Position numbers and translations under genes: made by a program. A stretch of 64,000 nucleotides of DNA from Clostridium sp. Marseille-P299. Its GTDB lineage: Bacteria > Bacillota > Clostridia > Lachnospirales > Lachnospiraceae. Where the stretch lies: NCBI RefSeq assembly GCF_900078195.1, contig NZ_FJVE01000007.1:744001-808000 (forward strand). Reading direction: 5' to 3'. Positions 34,924 through 43,202 of this stretch are shown piece after piece. The notes under the pieces are model-generated. The model saw nothing but the letters and a program-made list of their open reading frames with translations, was not told where the DNA came from and did not search any database. How positions within the stretch are numbered: the stretch's first letter is position 1; each line of letters starts with the position of its first letter.

Positions 34924-35952
34924 ATGGCGAAGGTCAATATTAAGGATATAGCAAGACTATCAGGAGTAGGTATTGCAACAGTTTCTCGTGTAATAAATCA
35001 AACTGGGAAAGTCAGTGAGAAGACAAGAAAGAAAGTTATGGATGTAATTAATGAATATAATTATATCCCTAATAATAATGCTCGAAATCTAAAATTAACT
35101 CAATCTGAAAATATTGCATTGATTGTCAAGTATATGTCCAACCCATTTTTTATCAAGATGATGGATGTCATAGAAATGGAAATGGAATCTAGAGGATATC
35201 CCCTTTTGATTCAGAACGTAGATGATAGGTCAGATGAACTTGATATTGCAATCAGTGAGTCTATGCACAGTAATTTATGTGGTGTAATTATTTTAGGAGG
35301 GTCCTTCTCTTCCTATACTGAGGCGAAATTTAAGCAACTTGGGATACCCTCTGTTCTTCTTACCGTAAATTCTGAAGGAAATGTTGACCCCTCTCTTTAT
35401 TCAAGCGTGATTATAGATGATGAAAAAGAGGCCTATAAAGCAACGAAATATTTGATTGAAATGGGACATAGGAATATAGGGTTTTTATACAAAGATTCAG
35501 ACAGTCTGGTTACTCCGAATATATTGCGCTATCAAGGATATAAAAGAGCATTGGAGGAAAGTGGTATTCCAGTGGATAATAATTTAATATCTACAGGACT
35601 TCCAATCAGTGGCACAGGTTTTCGTACAGGATTTATGGCTATGAAACAGTTAATGCAAAAAAATCCTCATATGACTGCTGTTTTTGCCTTTTCTGATGTA
35701 TTGGCAATTGGAGCAGCAAAGGCAGCATTAAGTAGTGGTAAGAGAATACCGGAAGATATCTCCATTATAGGATTTGATGGTATAGAAATGATGGAATTTT
35801 ATAATCCAGCTTTGGATACTGTGTATCAGCCTGCAACAGAAATGGCTTTATCGGCAGTATCACTATTGCAGGGAATGATGAATGGAGAAAAATCACAGCA
35901 CATCGTGTATGACTCTGTTATTATGAAACGAGGTTCCGTTAAAAAGATATAA
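34924..35952 (+). CDS. LacI family transcriptional regulator
   Basis: A 342-residue repressor. The N-terminal helix-turn-helix and hinge read NIKDIARLSGVGIATVSRVINQTGKVSEKTRKKVMDVINEYNYIPNNNARNL. The periplasmic-binding-like effector domain follows, with the typical FAFSDVLAIGAAKAALSSGKRIPEDISIIGFDG. It most likely binds the GGAAAC-type operators at 31086-31099 and 31284-31295 and is released by a product of beta-1,2-glucan breakdown. GGAGG lies 7 bases before the ATG. Confidence 0.93.
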   Translation: MAKVNIKDIARLSGVGIATVSRVINQTGKVSEKTRKKVMDVINEYNYIPNNNARNLKLTQSENIALIVKYMSNPFFIKMMDVIEMEMESRGYPLLIQNVDDRSDELDIAISESMHSNLCGVIILGGSFSSYTEAKFKQLGIPSVLLTVNSEGNVDPSLYSSVIIDDEKEAYKATKYLIEMGHRNIGFLYKDSDSLVTPNILRYQGYKRALEESGIPVDNNLISTGLPISGTGFRTGFMAMKQLMQKNPHMTAVFAFSDVLAIGAAKAALSSGKRIPEDISIIGFDGIEMMEFYNPALDTVYQPATEMALSAVSLLQGMMNGEKSQHIVYDSVIMKRGSVKKI

Positions 35953-35999
35953 ACGAAAGAATAAAACATTACTTTATTGTGTAAGGGAAAGGACGTGCA

Positions 36000-38204
36000 A
36001 TGGATCAACAGAAGTTAAAAGAATTAGTTAGTGATATGAGTCTTACAGAGAAAATAAATCAACTGTTGCAAGTGACTAGTGGATTTTTCGTAAATGAAGC
36101 AGAACTTACTGGCCCTATAAGGGAAAATGGAATCACTGAGGAAAGTATTTCAGAGGCGGGTTCTATCATTGGATTATTAGGTGCAAAAAAATATAAGGAA
36201 ATACAGGATGCTTACATAGAAAAACATCCACATAAAATTCCGTTGTTAATTATGCTGGATGTAATCAATGGATTTAGAACCATATTTCCTATACCGTTAG
36301 CCCAAGGAGCTACCTTTGAGCCAGAGTTATCAAAAAAATGTGCAAAGATAGCAGCAAAGGAATCCGCGGTTTCTGGAGTCCATGTTACTTTTGCACCTAT
36401 GGTTGATTTAGTTAGGGATGCAAGATGGGGAAGAGTAATGGAATCCACTGGCGAGGATACAAAGCTAAACAGTGACTTTGCAGCTGCAATGGTAGAGGGA
36501 TTCCAAGGAAATCATGTGGGCGAGGAATATAAAATTGCAGCTTGTGTGAAGCATTTTGCAGCATATGGTGCTCCAACTGCGGGTAGAGAATACAATACGG
36601 TGGAACTGTCAGAGAATACCCTAAGGGGTTATTATTTACCAGCTTATGAAGCAGCCATTAAGGCCGGAGTGGAAATGGTAATGACATCATTTAATACCTT
36701 AAATGGAGTTCCTGCTACTGGAAACCAATGGCTTATGAGAGATGTACTAAGAGATGAGATGAAATTTGATGGTGTTTTAATATCTGATTGGGCAGCCATT
36801 GAAGAGTTGATTTATCATGGTTATGCAAAGGATCGAAAAGCAGCAGCAGGTTTGGCTATGAATGCTGGTGTAGATATTGATATGATGACAGGAATCTATA
36901 GTCAAAATCTAGTTTCTCTTATAGAAGACGGGACAGTTAAGGAAGAAATATTAGATGAAGCAGTTCTTCGGATACTTCAATTAAAGAATAAATTAGGTTT
37001 ATTTGAAAATCCATATAAAGATGCAGATGAGGAAAAAGAAAAAGAAGTTATATTATGTGAGGAACATAGACAGGTTTCTTTGGAAGCAGCAGAAAAGTCC
37101 TTTGTTTTATTAAAGAATGAGGGAATTCTTCCTTTAAATAAGAAAGAAAAGGTAGCACTCATTGGTCCATTTGTTCATGAAAAGGAAATATACGGTACCT
37201 GGTCTATGCTTGGAAGACCGGAGGATACAGTATCAATAGCAAATGCTGCTGAAAAATATAGAGTGGATTATGAATTAACTTTTGCCAAAGGATGTGACAT
37301 TCTTGGAGAAGAAGATATAGACTTAATTCCTGAGGTCCATGGTAAGGCGATGAAACTAGAAAATCAGGAGACATTGCTAAAAGAGGCAGTGGAAGCAGCA
37401 AAGAATGCAGATAAGGTAATATTAGCATTAGGGGAACATCGTCGTATGTCCGGTGAAGCTGCCAGCAGAGCAGAGTTAACATTACCGAAAGTGCAAGAAA
37501 GATTACTCCATGCTATCTATGAAGTAAACCCTAATATTGGTGTAGTACTTTTTACTGGCAGACCTTTGGATTTACGCTTAGTATCAGAAAAATCCAAAGC
37601 AATATTAAATGTGTGGATGCCTGGAACAGAGGGTGGCAATGCTATTCTTAATGTGCTTACTGGAAAGGTGAGTCCTAGCGGAAAGCTACCTATGAGTTTT
37701 CCATATTGTGTGGGACAAGTACCAGTTCACTATAATGAGTATTTTACCGGCAGACCTTATGATCCAAAAAGCGATGGAAAAGAATATCGTTCCAATTACA
37801 GAGATATTCCAAATTCTCCTCTTTATCCTTTTGGCTATGGACTTAGTTATGCAAAGTTTCAATATTCTGACCTTAAGTTAAGTAAGGATACAATGCAGGA
37901 AGGGGAAACTCTTGAAGCATGTATTAAGATTAAAAACGAAGGAGAATATAGCGGAACAGAAACCGTTCAACTCTATATCAGAGATTGTGTGGGAAGTGTG
38001 GTTCGTCCAAGAAAAGAACTAAAAGCTTATCAGAAGGTGGACTTGAAACCTGGTGAAGTGAAATGTGTAACTTTTAAGATTACGGAAGAAATGTTGCAAT
38101 TCTGTAAGGCGGATTTAACCTTTGGTAGTGAAAAAGGTGAGTTCCATGTGTTTATTGGTACTGATAGTAATACACAAGAATATGTATCGTTTGAATTAAT
38201 ATAG
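36000..38204 (+). CDS. GH3 beta-glucosidase (sophorose/beta-1,2-oligoglucan acting)
   Basis: A 734-residue three-domain GH3 enzyme without signal peptide, hence cytosolic. The TIM-barrel domain carries the nucleophile Asp263 in VLISDWAA. The second alpha/beta domain contains ALGEHRRMSGEAASRA, whose Glu is the likely acid/base. A C-terminal fibronectin-III-like domain follows (about 620-734). It removes terminal glucose from short beta-glucosides; in this locus it probably cleaves sophorose left by the phosphorylase, as the GH3 partner in Listeria does. AAAGGA precedes the ATG, 47 bases after lacI. Confidence 0.92.
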   Translation: MDQQKLKELVSDMSLTEKINQLLQVTSGFFVNEAELTGPIRENGITEESISEAGSIIGLLGAKKYKEIQDAYIEKHPHKIPLLIMLDVINGFRTIFPIPLAQGATFEPELSKKCAKIAAKESAVSGVHVTFAPMVDLVRDARWGRVMESTGEDTKLNSDFAAAMVEGFQGNHVGEEYKIAACVKHFAAYGAPTAGREYNTVELSENTLRGYYLPAYEAAIKAGVEMVMTSFNTLNGVPATGNQWLMRDVLRDEMKFDGVLISDWAAIEELIYHGYAKDRKAAAGLAMNAGVDIDMMTGIYSQNLVSLIEDGTVKEEILDEAVLRILQLKNKLGLFENPYKDADEEKEKEVILCEEHRQVSLEAAEKSFVLLKNEGILPLNKKEKVALIGPFVHEKEIYGTWSMLGRPEDTVSIANAAEKYRVDYELTFAKGCDILGEEDIDLIPEVHGKAMKLENQETLLKEAVEAAKNADKVILALGEHRRMSGEAASRAELTLPKVQERLLHAIYEVNPNIGVVLFTGRPLDLRLVSEKSKAILNVWMPGTEGGNAILNVLTGKVSPSGKLPMSFPYCVGQVPVHYNEYFTGRPYDPKSDGKEYRSNYRDIPNSPLYPFGYGLSYAKFQYSDLKLSKDTMQEGETLEACIKIKNEGEYSGTETVQLYIRDCVGSVVRPRKELKAYQKVDLKPGEVKCVTFKITEEMLQFCKADLTFGSEKGEFHVFIGTDSNTQEYVSFELI

Positions 38205-38215
38205 GGGATGTGGAT

Positions 38216-38974
38216 ATGGACGAAATCAAATTACTAGCTGTGGGTAACAGCTTTTCAGAAGATGCGCTATATTATTTACATGACGTGGCGAAAGCCGATG
38301 GTATAGAATTGAAGGTAGTAAATTTATATATTGGAGGTTGTTCCCTAGAACGACATTGGAGTAATGTTTTAACGGAATCGAAAGACTATTTGTATGAAGC
38401 AAAGGGACAATCAACGGAACGATATGTATCGGTAAATGAGGTTCTGAAAGAAGAAAAGTGGAATTATATTATAACACAGCAAGCAAGTCATGATAGTGGT
38501 ATAGAAGAGTCCTATTTTCCTTATTTAAATCAGCTGTTAGATTATTTTAAATCTAACTGTCCAGAGGCGGAATATTTATTACATAAAACCTGGGCATATG
38601 AAATTGATAGTAATCACAGTGAGTTTGGAAGATATCATTGTAGTCAGCAGGAAATGTATGAAAAACTAAGCAAATGTTATGATATGGCGTCTGAAAAAAC
38701 AGGTATGAGATTAATTCCTAGTGCAGATGTAATTCAAAGAGTAAGAAAAAAGGCACCATTTCGTTATGAACTTGGAGAAAAATCACTATGTAGAGATGGG
38801 TATCATATGGATATGATCTATGGAAGGTATCTATTGGCTGGGGTTATATATACATTCCTATTTGGACGGGATATCAAGAAAAATAGTTTTGTGCCAAAAG
38901 GTGCGGATATAGAAACTCTGAATGTGATAAAACAATGTATTTATGAAGAATTTAAATGTGATAGTGTAAATTAG
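38216..38974 (+). CDS. SGNH-type hydrolase (DUF4886-like)
   Basis: A 252-residue protein with an SGNH/GDSL esterase pattern. Block I is LAVGNSFSEDA with Ser12 as likely nucleophile, a middle block ITQQASHDSG follows, and a C-terminal block LCRDGYHMDMIYGRYLLAG supplies the Asp-x-x-His pair. No signal peptide is visible, so it acts inside the cell. It starts 11 bases after the GH3 gene with AGGGGAT 8 bases upstream and so belongs to the same operon. A role in removing acyl or other substituents from imported beta-1,2-glucans is plausible, since natural glucans are often substituted, but not shown. Confidence 0.78.
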   Translation: MDEIKLLAVGNSFSEDALYYLHDVAKADGIELKVVNLYIGGCSLERHWSNVLTESKDYLYEAKGQSTERYVSVNEVLKEEKWNYIITQQASHDSGIEESYFPYLNQLLDYFKSNCPEAEYLLHKTWAYEIDSNHSEFGRYHCSQQEMYEKLSKCYDMASEKTGMRLIPSADVIQRVRKKAPFRYELGEKSLCRDGYHMDMIYGRYLLAGVIYTFLFGRDIKKNSFVPKGADIETLNVIKQCIYEEFKCDSVN

Positions 38975-39012
38975 TTGAATACGTTATGAAAAACTTATGA
39001 ATGTATTTTTTT

Positions 39013-39086
39013 TGGCTCTAATATTAGTTCGTTGGTGCGAGGTGCGTTGCACTCGTAACAACGTTGATATTAGAGCTATTTTTTTA
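39013..39086 (+). terminator. Long terminator of the beta-glucan operon, split by an IS
   Basis: GGCTCTAATAT (from 39014) pairs with ATATTAGAGC (ending 39076); inside, CGTTGGTGCGAG pairs with CTCGTAACAACG, giving a stem of nearly 30 bp. The T-run TTTTTTT (39079-39085) has been used as the insertion site of the ISL3 element, whose left end starts at 39087. Confidence 0.85.
39079..39086 (+). repeat. Left target-site duplication of the ISL3 element
   Basis: TTTTTTTA directly outside the left terminal repeat; identical to 40502-40509. Confidence 0.85.
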
Positions 39087-40501
39087 GGCTCTGTGTCAAG
39101 TGTTGGGGCGGGTTCTTGTGGAACCCGCTTCTTTACTAGAATCAGAGCTGTTTTTATGTTATTTTCTATAATGTCTGTTTTTGGACATGACAAATAAACC
39201 TCGTGCCAGTCTAGCTTTATTTAATTCATACTATGCAATATTCTGGTTCTGAAACGTGGGAAGTTTTTCATACCAAATGATACACGTTTTAGAATTTTAA
39301 TTTTGTTATTATACCCTTCTGTAGGGCCATTGGTTAATCCGTATTTAAATGCATTTAAAATTCCTTCCGACCAATTACGATAAGTAGCTGCGCATTTCTC
39401 AAACTCCTCTAAGCCGGATGTTTCAGCCCATTTAATCCATTCAAAGAATTGTTTTCTTTGTTCTGAGTATTTCTTATTTTGGCATATCGCATAAAACCAT
39501 TCTTTTAATTTATGAGCTAAGCGAAGATCATCATTGTATTGTAACATTAAATCACATGCATGCTTTTTTTCTTCTTTGAGCTTATAATATCGTGTAAGAA
39601 TCAACTTTCGACTACGTTTATAGTATTTCCGTAATGCTACAGGCATTGTCTTTTGAAGACGTTTGCGTACCTTTTCAGTAGCCCAAGTTACTTGGCGAAT
39701 GAAATGATATTTATCAATAATAATGGCAGCATTGGGAAAATAAATTTTAGCTAATTCAACATAAGGCTGCCACATATCACAAACAAAGAATTTCACTCGA
39801 TATCTTTCTGCGCGATTTAGTCCAGAGAAGTAAGATGATAAGTGAGCCTGTGATCGATTAGGGAGAATATCCATAACAGAAGGTAAGTTTGGATTTACTA
39901 TAATACATTGATACTTTCCTGCATCTGTATCGCCTTTGAATTCGTCAATAGAAATAGAATTTTTAAGCTTCGGACAGGAATAACTGAGCGTATCAAGAAT
40001 TCTAGCAACCGTTGAGGGGGATACATTAGTACGCTTAGCGATAGATTTCATGCTTACAAGCTCACGAAGCATATGAGCAATAATATGTGTAAGACGAGTT
40101 GTGCGCTGTTGGTATCTTGCTAGAAAAGAGTATTTTTCATAAAACCGTTTGCCACAGGTGCAGATATAACGCCGTTTTCTAAGAACAAGGAAACAGTTTT
40201 TAAATTGAAAAGGTAAATCCTTTATTTTTTGATCTCGATAGTCATGAACACGTTTTGTTTGTTTACCACAATTAGGGCAAATATGTTCAGAAGGATTAGT
40301 TTCGAGATATATTTTAACAAAAGTATCAGCATGAGTGATATTTTTTATTTTTACCCCTTTTAAATCTAATAATTTATTGATACAATAATTATGCATTATT
40401 GCAACCTCCTTGTGATTTGTTTGTCAGACTGGCACGAGGAGGTCTTTTTTTATTGTAATATAAAATGTTGGAGTTTGCACCCCAACATTTATTATAGAAC
40501 C
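39087..40501 (-). mobile_element. Complete ISL3-family insertion sequence, 1415 bp
   Basis: The ends are imperfect inverted repeats of about 24 bp: left 39087-39110 beginning GGCTCTGTGT and containing GTGTTGGGG, right 40478-40501 ending ATAGAACC and containing CCCCAACA; 17 of 24 positions match. The element is flanked by identical 8-bp duplications, the size typical of ISL3. It holds one transposase gene on the minus strand. A perfect internal 14-bp inverted repeat (CCTCGTGCCAGTCT at 39199-39212 and its complement at 40426-40439) brackets the gene. Near the left end, GCGGGTTC/GAACCCGC forms a strong hairpin (39106-39127). Intact ends, duplications and open frame suggest recent arrival. Confidence 0.9.
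39221..40396 (-). CDS. ISL3 family transposase
   Basis: A 391-residue DDE transposase. An N-terminal zinc-binding segment (HICPNCGKQTKRVHDYRDQKIKDLPF, then YICTCGKRF) precedes a helix-turn-helix (SIAKRTNVSPSTVARIL). The catalytic residues appear as SIDEFKG, VCDMWQPYV and NGPTEGYNNKIKILKR. Length and motifs are those of an intact ISL3 enzyme. AAGGAGG lies 7 bases before the ATG. Confidence 0.95.
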   Translation of the reverse strand: MHNYCINKLLDLKGVKIKNITHADTFVKIYLETNPSEHICPNCGKQTKRVHDYRDQKIKDLPFQFKNCFLVLRKRRYICTCGKRFYEKYSFLARYQQRTTRLTHIIAHMLRELVSMKSIAKRTNVSPSTVARILDTLSYSCPKLKNSISIDEFKGDTDAGKYQCIIVNPNLPSVMDILPNRSQAHLSSYFSGLNRAERYRVKFFVCDMWQPYVELAKIYFPNAAIIIDKYHFIRQVTWATEKVRKRLQKTMPVALRKYYKRSRKLILTRYYKLKEEKKHACDLMLQYNDDLRLAHKLKEWFYAICQNKKYSEQRKQFFEWIKWAETSGLEEFEKCAATYRNWSEGILNAFKYGLTNGPTEGYNNKIKILKRVSFGMKNFPRFRTRILHSMN

Positions 40502-40509
40502 TTTTTTTA
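40502..40509 (+). repeat. Right target-site duplication of the ISL3 element
   Basis: TTTTTTTA immediately outside the right terminal repeat, identical to 39079-39086. Confidence 0.85.
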
Positions 40510-40605
40510 TTTCATGATAACTTTCTGTGAAATAACATAAGGAACTGGTCCTGGTTGGGGAAATATGTTATTGTATAACTTATAACGCAGCTATGAAGAG
40601 AAATA

Positions 40606-40719
40606 ATGAGTGGAATATTTAATAAGGTAAAAGAACCTATTATCATTAATGAAAGTACTAGCACGACAGACCAATTAGAGAAACTGAAAGTATTAGAGCC
40701 ATCGCTAATATATTTCTAA
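40606..40719 (+). pseudogene. Short remnant resembling the N-terminus of a NERD-domain protein
   Basis: A 37-residue open frame whose sequence, MSGIFNKVKEPIIINEST and then QLEKLKVL, resembles the start of clostridial NERD (nuclease-related domain) proteins, which usually begin with a similar (F/I)xK(I/V)KEPxxxxES segment. It stops after LIYF and nothing recognisable continues in any frame, so it looks like a truncated gene. It lies about 100 bases right of the IS. Similarity is from memory of the family; low certainty. Confidence 0.35.
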
Positions 40720-40814
40720 ATTACACAAAATCCACGCCATAACGACGTTTTGAAAATGTGGCTGATGTGATTTATGAAATAAAGATAAGAAAGTGAACCT
40801 AACATAATTTAAAG

Positions 40815-40853
40815 CAAAGTACTCCACAAATAGCAAACGTTGTGGAGTGCTCT
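40815..40853 (+). other. Hairpin upstream of the acetyltransferase gene
   Basis: GTACTCCACAA pairs with TTGTGGAGTGC around a 9-base loop, 50 bases before the acetyltransferase start. Only a weak T-run follows (CATACTATTTTT), so it is either a terminator for whatever stood upstream or a leader hairpin. Confidence 0.45.
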
Positions 40854-40902
40854 GCTACATACTATTTTTAAACAGGCAATAATAATTTTAAGGAGAATGA
40901 TA

Positions 40903-41502
40903 ATGATATTTAGAGATTATGTAAAAGAGGATGAAGAAGGTTGGATAAGATGTAGAGTTATATCATTTTTAGATTGTTCATATTTTGATGATATTAAAAA
41001 AGAAAAAGAAACTTATGAAAATCCTTCAATCAGTTTAGTTGCAGAAGAAAATGGTGTAATCGTTGGATTCATTGATGTAGAGTATGAGACATCTACAGGA
41101 GATGTATGCTATATTAAAGGTGACATAGGTGCTACTATATGGCATTTGGGTGTTTTGCCAGAGTATAGGAATAAAGGAGTTGCAAGACAACTATTTGAAA
41201 TTGTGAGGGATAGATTAATTCAAAATGGAATCAAACGTATTGAAGTATGGACACAAGATGATGAAATGTCCAACCAGTGGTATAAGAATCAAGGCTTTGA
41301 GCTTAAAGAGGCTTATCTTAATGCTTTTATTCGTGGAACCGGTAGAGACGATATTATTAAAAAGTTTATTAATCTAGAAAACATAGGAGATATATATGGC
41401 GTTCGAAGCTTTAATTTTGAAGCTCCTATTGAACGAAAAGAGGAATTGATACCAGTTTGCTATCGTTTACACGAAGTAAGAGTGTATGAATTGATGTTAT
41501 AG
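40903..41502 (+). CDS. GNAT family N-acetyltransferase
   Basis: A 199-residue acetyltransferase. The acetyl-CoA binding motif A is HLGVLPEYRNKGVARQLFEIV (Q/RxxGxG/A type, about 88-108), followed by motif B KRIEVWTQDDEMSNQWYKNQGFEL. A C-terminal extension of about 60 residues is not part of the common fold. The substrate is unknown. AAGGAG lies 7 bases before the ATG at 40903. Confidence 0.88.
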   Translation: MIFRDYVKEDEEGWIRCRVISFLDCSYFDDIKKEKETYENPSISLVAEENGVIVGFIDVEYETSTGDVCYIKGDIGATIWHLGVLPEYRNKGVARQLFEIVRDRLIQNGIKRIEVWTQDDEMSNQWYKNQGFELKEAYLNAFIRGTGRDDIIKKFINLENIGDIYGVRSFNFEAPIERKEELIPVCYRLHEVRVYELML

Positions 41503-41563
41503 AAGTGTAGAACATTTAAATCTGTTATAATTAAACATATAACATAACAGGAGGGAAGAGTTG

Positions 41564-41944
41564 GTGGAAGATTCGAAGAACAAAGAGATGGAGGATGCAC
41601 TTAGTGCAATATCTTCCATGATTGAAAAAAGTGAGAAAGCACAACAAAAGTTTGCAAAAGGTACTTCACAATATACTTTGTTAAGGAATCGAAGAAAGGC
41701 ACTTTACATAGCTTCGTCTTTAATAGCCAAAGAATTGAAAAATAAAGATGTAGTTGCTATTTTTACAAAAGAAGATTTCCATGGGGCACTTGCACCAATA
41801 AATTCTCTGATTAGTAAAAGTGAAAAAGCTCAGACAAAATTAGCAGATAATACATGGCAGTACAGGATGCTGGCTGCAAATCTAAAAGCATTATATCTAG
41901 CTTTGCCATTATTAATGAAAGCTTTAGATGAATTTGAAAATTAA
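41564..41944 (+). CDS. Unknown small helical protein with internal duplication
   Basis: A 126-residue soluble protein made of two similar helical repeats of about 47 residues. The first begins ALSAISSMIEKSEKAQQKFA and the second ALAPINSLISKSEKAQTKLA; both continue with (S/W)QYxxLxxxxKALYxAxxL. I do not recognise the family. Each repeat looks like a helical hairpin with a conserved KSEKAQ.K turn. GGAGGG lies 8 bases before the GTG at 41564; a TTG at 41561 is possible. It is transcribed with its own spacing after the acetyltransferase (61 bases) and may share its message. Confidence 0.72.
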   Translation: MEDSKNKEMEDALSAISSMIEKSEKAQQKFAKGTSQYTLLRNRRKALYIASSLIAKELKNKDVVAIFTKEDFHGALAPINSLISKSEKAQTKLADNTWQYRMLAANLKALYLALPLLMKALDEFEN

Positions 41945-42047
41945 AATTATTAACATAATAAAGATAATTTTTATAATTAACAAAACTATTATAATTAATA
42001 TGACTAAGTGAATCAGATAATATTGCTTAGACGAGTAGGAGGTTAAG

Positions 42048-42398
42048 ATGGAAAAACATCGAATATTTACAACTAGTGTTGCAAGCGTATATCCTTATTA
42101 TGTTGCTAAGGCTGAGAAGAAAGGCCGTACCAAAGAAGAGGTAAATGAAATTATATGCTGGCTCACTGGATATACTCAGGAAGAATTAGATGACCAACTA
42201 GAAAAGCATGTTGATTTTGAAATGTTTTTTCTAGAAGCTCCGAAATTAAACCCATCAAGATTCCTGATTAAAGGCGTTGTCTGTGGGGTACGAGTGGAAG
42301 AGATTGAAGATCCATTGATGCGTGAAATACGGTATTTGGACAAATTAATAGATGAATTAGCAAAAGGCAAGAAGATGGATAAAATTTTGCGTAGTTAA
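42048..42398 (+). CDS. DUF2200 family protein
   Basis: A 116-residue protein matching the DUF2200 pattern: [41 protein letters not shown], then [49 protein letters not shown]. The family is widespread, cytosolic and uncharacterised. GAGG lies upstream of the ATG. It follows the duplicated-repeat protein by about 100 bases. Confidence 0.88.
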   Translation: MEKHRIFTTSVASVYPYYVAKAEKKGRTKEEVNEIICWLTGYTQEELDDQLEKHVDFEMFFLEAPKLNPSRFLIKGVVCGVRVEEIEDPLMREIRYLDKLIDELAKGKKMDKILRS

Positions 42399-42473
42399 TT
42401 TAAATATATAGAAGTGTGCTATGAAAAAGATTCATTGCTACAAAGCATGTGTTAAGGGATGATAAATATTAAT

Positions 42474-42512
42474 CCCTCCAAACGGATGAAAACACATCAG
42501 TTTGGAGGGTAC
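42474..42512. terminator. Terminator between convergent genes
   Basis: CCCTCCAAACGGATG pairs with CATCAGTTTGGAGGG (42474-42509), a strong stem between the DUF2200 gene and the convergent Arg-rich protein gene. T-runs on both sides are weak. Confidence 0.65.
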
Positions 42513-42535
42513 GCTTTCTTTGGATATTCCCGTTA

Positions 42536-42859
42536 TTAATGGCGGTGTCTTCTATCAAATAAATTTCTAAAAAATAAAAGTCTTAATACATCTCTTACAT
42601 CAAAATCACGGAAACGTCTGCGCCTTCTACGACGGTCTCTGTCATCTCTTCTGAATTCGCCGATTTGTTGACTTTCAACGGTATTAAAGCCATAATAATC
42701 ATTTTCTTCATATTGATTTACGAGGTTATCGATCATGTCGTCTAAACTTACGAGGGACTCCTCACCGTTCATATTGTTGTTATCGATGATATAGCTGACA
42801 TTGTCATTGAGCATTGCATAGATTTCAGGAAATTCTTCTGCAAATTTAAGTAGTTCCAT
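42536..42859 (-). CDS. Small protein with Arg-rich C-terminus
   Basis: A 107-residue protein of unknown family. The N-terminal 70 residues are acidic and Asn-rich (MELLKFAEEFPEIYAMLNDN... VSLDDMIDNLVNQYEEND). The tail switches abruptly to a basic block (FRRDDRDRRRRRRRF, then FRNLFDRRHRH) with about twenty Arg in 40 residues. No membrane segment. Such a charge split suggests binding to nucleic acid or to an acidic surface, for example in a spore, but nothing in the context confirms it. AAAGGA lies 8 bases before the ATG at 42859. Confidence 0.65.
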   Translation of the reverse strand: MELLKFAEEFPEIYAMLNDNVSYIIDNNNMNGEESLVSLDDMIDNLVNQYEENDYYGFNTVESQQIGEFRRDDRDRRRRRRRFRDFDVRDVLRLLFFRNLFDRRHRH

Positions 42860-42985
42860 AATAAATCCTTTTTTTATCTTTTTAATATTATATGCTATAA
42901 TTAGCAATTTGTTTATGCAAAGAAAGTTTGTTGATAATATACGAAAAAGAACCCCAATGCAAAAAGTTAGAGGAGAATTGCGGAA

Positions 42986-43015
42986 TTGTTGTTGACTTCT
43001 TGAAAGAACTATAAT
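42986..43015 (+). promoter_or_regulatory. Predicted promoter of the second MATE gene
   Basis: TTGTTG (42986-42991) and TATAAT (43010-43015) are 18 bases apart. Transcription would start near 43022, giving a leader of about 180 nt with a strong hairpin. Confidence 0.5.
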
Positions 43016-43074
43016 AACATGAAATTAATATTATAAATCAACCTTAACTTTGCCACCGGGTAAAGTATTATTAG

Positions 43075-43132
43075 GTGTTCTGAAACATTCCGTTAGGTCA
43101 TGGAAGGGATGTTTTAGGACACTATTTTTAAG
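43075..43132 (+). terminator. Leader hairpin/attenuator before the second MATE gene
   Basis: GTGTTCTGAAACATTCC pairs with GGATGTTTTAGGACAC (G-U pairs and one bulge), followed by ATTTTTAAG, all inside the predicted 5' leader 80 bases before the start codon. It could be a conditional terminator sensing a pump substrate, or the terminator of a lost upstream gene. Confidence 0.6.
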
Positions 43133-43202
43133 TTAAGGAGAGAAATACATAAATGCATAAAAGCATAAATGCTTAGCTCTATAATACAAGAGGAGGATTA
43201 CA

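Noticed and set aside
39199..40439. CCTCGTGCCAGTCT repeats as the true ends of the IS
   Set aside because: No target duplication flanks them; the outer GGCTCT-type ends at 39087 and 40501 are flanked by an exact 8-bp duplication, so the inner pair is subterminal.
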